A stretch of DNA of 6,375 bases from Methanobacteriota archaeon. Lineage in GTDB: Archaea; Thermoplasmatota; Poseidoniia; Poseidoniales; Thalassarchaeaceae. The stretch covers positions 72,606 through 78,980 of the forward strand of contig PBHZ01000016.1 in NCBI GenBank assembly GCA_002719615.1, read 5' to 3'. The translations under genes were made by a program, and so were the position numbers. Below are positions 6,001 through 6,375 of this stretch, piece by piece; positions within the stretch are counted from its first letter, which is position 1, and each line of letters begins with the position of its first letter. Under the pieces are notes generated by a model that did no database searches, was not told where the DNA came from, and saw only the letters and a list, made by a program, of their open reading frames with translations.

Positions 6001-6375
6001 AGTCCCATTCAGTAACATTCACTGTAAAGTCAATGAAATCGGTTCCGTTAAATGTAAAATCATGATTATACCAACCATAAAATCCTGAATTCATAGAATA
6101 ATAATATTGTAAAGTATAGTTACTTCCTACATCTAAATTATCAATAACCCATGTAAATTGATTTTCTCCAATATCAACAATTGGTTCATCTTCATAATTT
6201 TCAAGACTAAATGGTACCATACAAGGTCCTTCTAAATCAATATCATAATTGCCCATATGGTATGAATTACCATTAGAATAATTATACACATTCACATAAA
6301 CATAAGCATAACATTCCATTGCATCAAGAGTCATATTGAAATGTAATCCATCAGAAATATTGTCTGTAGTATCTA
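3077..6375 (-). CDS. Giant cell-surface protein: Cys-framed repeats, TSP3 Ca-binding array, PGF-CTERM-like anchor (N-terminus outside window)
   Basis: The frame remains open from the ATG at 6334 through the right edge (upstream codons read D-T-T-D-N-I-S-D-G-L-H-F-N), so 1085 residues from that Met is a minimum. Numbering from it, four repeat domains of roughly 104-121 residues each open with a cysteine pair: C8/C38, C112/C143, C230/C260 and C351/C381. They are rich in Tyr, Trp, Asp and Asn, with at least 11 sequons before residue 445. An EF-hand-like loop, FGNMDGILNVSE (432-443), follows. A beta-rich segment then leads to a fifth pair, C662/C689. Residues about 693-1050 are some 14 TSP3 units with the core DSDGDGVGDNSD, expected to bind many Ca2+ ions. 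The C-terminus is a PGF motif (1061-1063), a hydrophobic helix and GRRKE. Very few Lys/Arg occur outside that tail. The protein should be secreted and anchored to the archaeal envelope, plausibly in adhesion or surface structure. That role is inferred, and no catalytic domain is visible. Confidence 0.88.
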   Translation of the reverse strand, partial: DTTDNISDGLHFNMTLDAMECYAYVYVNVYNYSNGNSYHMGNYDIDLEGPCMVPFSLENYEDEPIVDIGENQFTWVIDNLDVGSNYTLQYYYSMNSGFYGWYNHDFTFNGTDFIDFTVNVTEWDCNVNFNANIYNTTGGSMNYLYGNNWNFYNPDCYEVDYYALDSDGNWIQYDDIDAGTTELFWEINYFNGNIPEGYEFELEYQIITDNDWSNSDQYSITWIQDDDDIQQLPWNITIDQFVCDIYVTSNLYVNTSNGWSSIRGNGFSLYAPCEEMPAGWYNFSMNDNGTWLDLDEGWNNMVEEEGDYEMRLEISDLEIGIWYEMSVKAYMYENVLYDETLFWPVQDNSTVVIDINMSVPHWYCGISFETKLSFEHEEEMYEVMTRDYYEQGPCQNDVSDFTESFDVELELVLINDNLYSQDYELVIPFSYDLDDDFKLYLDAVFGNMDGILNVSEAAMAEDAYNSYADDDGDEAPEFLLNGEVFESYRYDIPILSNTSATPIFTGSWILEYFNIQGVEISTIITDIEVDDLVPWHFYVPENNDILVHSLEVTDSENDSFVPSTEFNLVDGNYSIHITWLLANIPDPILELEQYDLVSEEFGQLTDVMEETFNETMTIQTFQITLTNLSYQEYLVIYGVYVDGYDNDDDWSHVIIEEHNDEILPTFTVLTDIHTCNLSIYIEIFDRNEEQLLTQGYFLEGTCQPYDYDMDGISDEDDAFPYDPTEWLDTDGDGVGDNSDAFPEDPDEWLDTDGDGVGNNNDTDDDNDGIDDESDNDDDGDGIDNDNDAFPADPNEWNDTDGDGVGDNSDVFPNNSTEWSDIDGDGIGDNSDDDADGDGIPNEEDGLPLNPNESSDSDNDGVGDNVDAFPNNPNEQYDTDGDGVGDNADTDDDGDGVMDSVDVFPLDSSETMDSDGDGVGDNSDVFPDDASERVDSDGDGVGDNSDVFPSDINEWSDYDGDGVGDNSDAFPNDSTEDTDSDDDGVGDNSDAFPYDPLETTDSDGDGVGDNTDELPNDSTEQKDSDGDGVGDSSDAFPNDSTEDTDSDGDGVGDNSDDYPDDPFRTEKEDGGSFLPGFSSVMGIVSLLGAAIIVTGRRKE
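3080..3166 (-). other. PGF-CTERM-like surface anchoring signal
   Basis: The last 29 residues of the giant protein have the tripartite layout of an archaeosortase sorting signal: a PGF motif (residues 1061-1063), a hydrophobic helix of about 17 residues containing SLLGAAIIV, and a short basic tail GRRKE. In haloarchaea, PGF-CTERM proteins are cleaved and lipid-anchored with the help of archaeosortase A. The match here is to the layout and the PGF motif; processing in this lineage is inferred, and a plain membrane anchor is the alternative. Confidence 0.6.
3190..4261 (-). repeat. TSP3-encoding tandem array, 66-bp period with 39-bp insertions
   Basis: About 14 in-frame units encode a 22-residue TSP3 repeat of the type D-x-D-G-D-G-V-G-D-N-S-D-x-F-P-x-D-x-x-E-x-x. 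At the DNA level a common word (actccgtcaccatct and close variants) recurs exactly every 66 bases at 3225, 3291, 3357, 3423, 3489, 3555, 3621 and 3687, then after 39 bases at 3726, then after 66 at 3792. The 39-base step comes from units carrying an extra 13-residue D-rich segment (three or so units). The downstream (C-terminal) copies are more alike than the N-terminal ones. Each TSP3 unit coordinates calcium through its Asp side chains in known structures. Confidence 0.9.

Noticed and set aside
6332..6334. ATG at 6334 as the start of the giant surface protein
   Set aside because: The frame continues open to the window edge, no signal peptide follows this Met, and it falls inside what looks like the first Cys-framed repeat.

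Overview
The window looks like chromosomal DNA from a low-GC planktonic euryarchaeon, most likely Marine Group II/III (Poseidoniales-like). The reasons are an archaeal-type ATPase-KH protein of the PINA/COG1855 family, AT-rich DNA, very acidic secreted proteins rich in Asn-X-Ser/Thr sequons, a long thrombospondin type 3 (TSP3) calcium-binding array, and a PGF-CTERM-like C-terminal anchor. The lineage is an inference from gene style; no marker gene is present to fix it.

Layout, left to right. (1) A plus-strand gene, cut off by the left edge, encodes an exported single-pass membrane protein with two cysteine-bearing ectodomains. (2) Six bases after its stop, a convergent minus-strand gene encodes a PilT/VirB11-like ATPase with a C-terminal KH domain. 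It lacks the N-terminal PIN nuclease domain usual in this family. (3) A short divergent intergenic region precedes a plus-strand gene for a stand-alone MOSC-domain protein, probably starting at a GTG at 2421. (4) A tRNA-Leu(GAG) gene with encoded CCA follows on the plus strand. (5) The right half is one huge minus-strand gene, open through the right edge, for a cell-surface protein. It has at least four cysteine-framed repeat domains, an EF-hand-like segment, a fifth cysteine pair, about 14 TSP3 units and a C-terminal PGF-transmembrane-Arg tail. A small hairpin overlaps its stop codon and separates it from the convergent tRNA gene.

I see no operon, mobile element, CRISPR array or defence cassette. 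The ATPase, MOSC and tRNA genes look like unrelated housekeeping neighbours, and the two surface proteins lie at the window ends. The most notable points are the clean loss of the PIN domain, the repeat architecture of the giant surface protein, and a similar cysteine spacing in the two surface proteins. No gene-free stretch exceeds 300 bases; the longest is about 117 bp, between the ATPase and MOSC genes.
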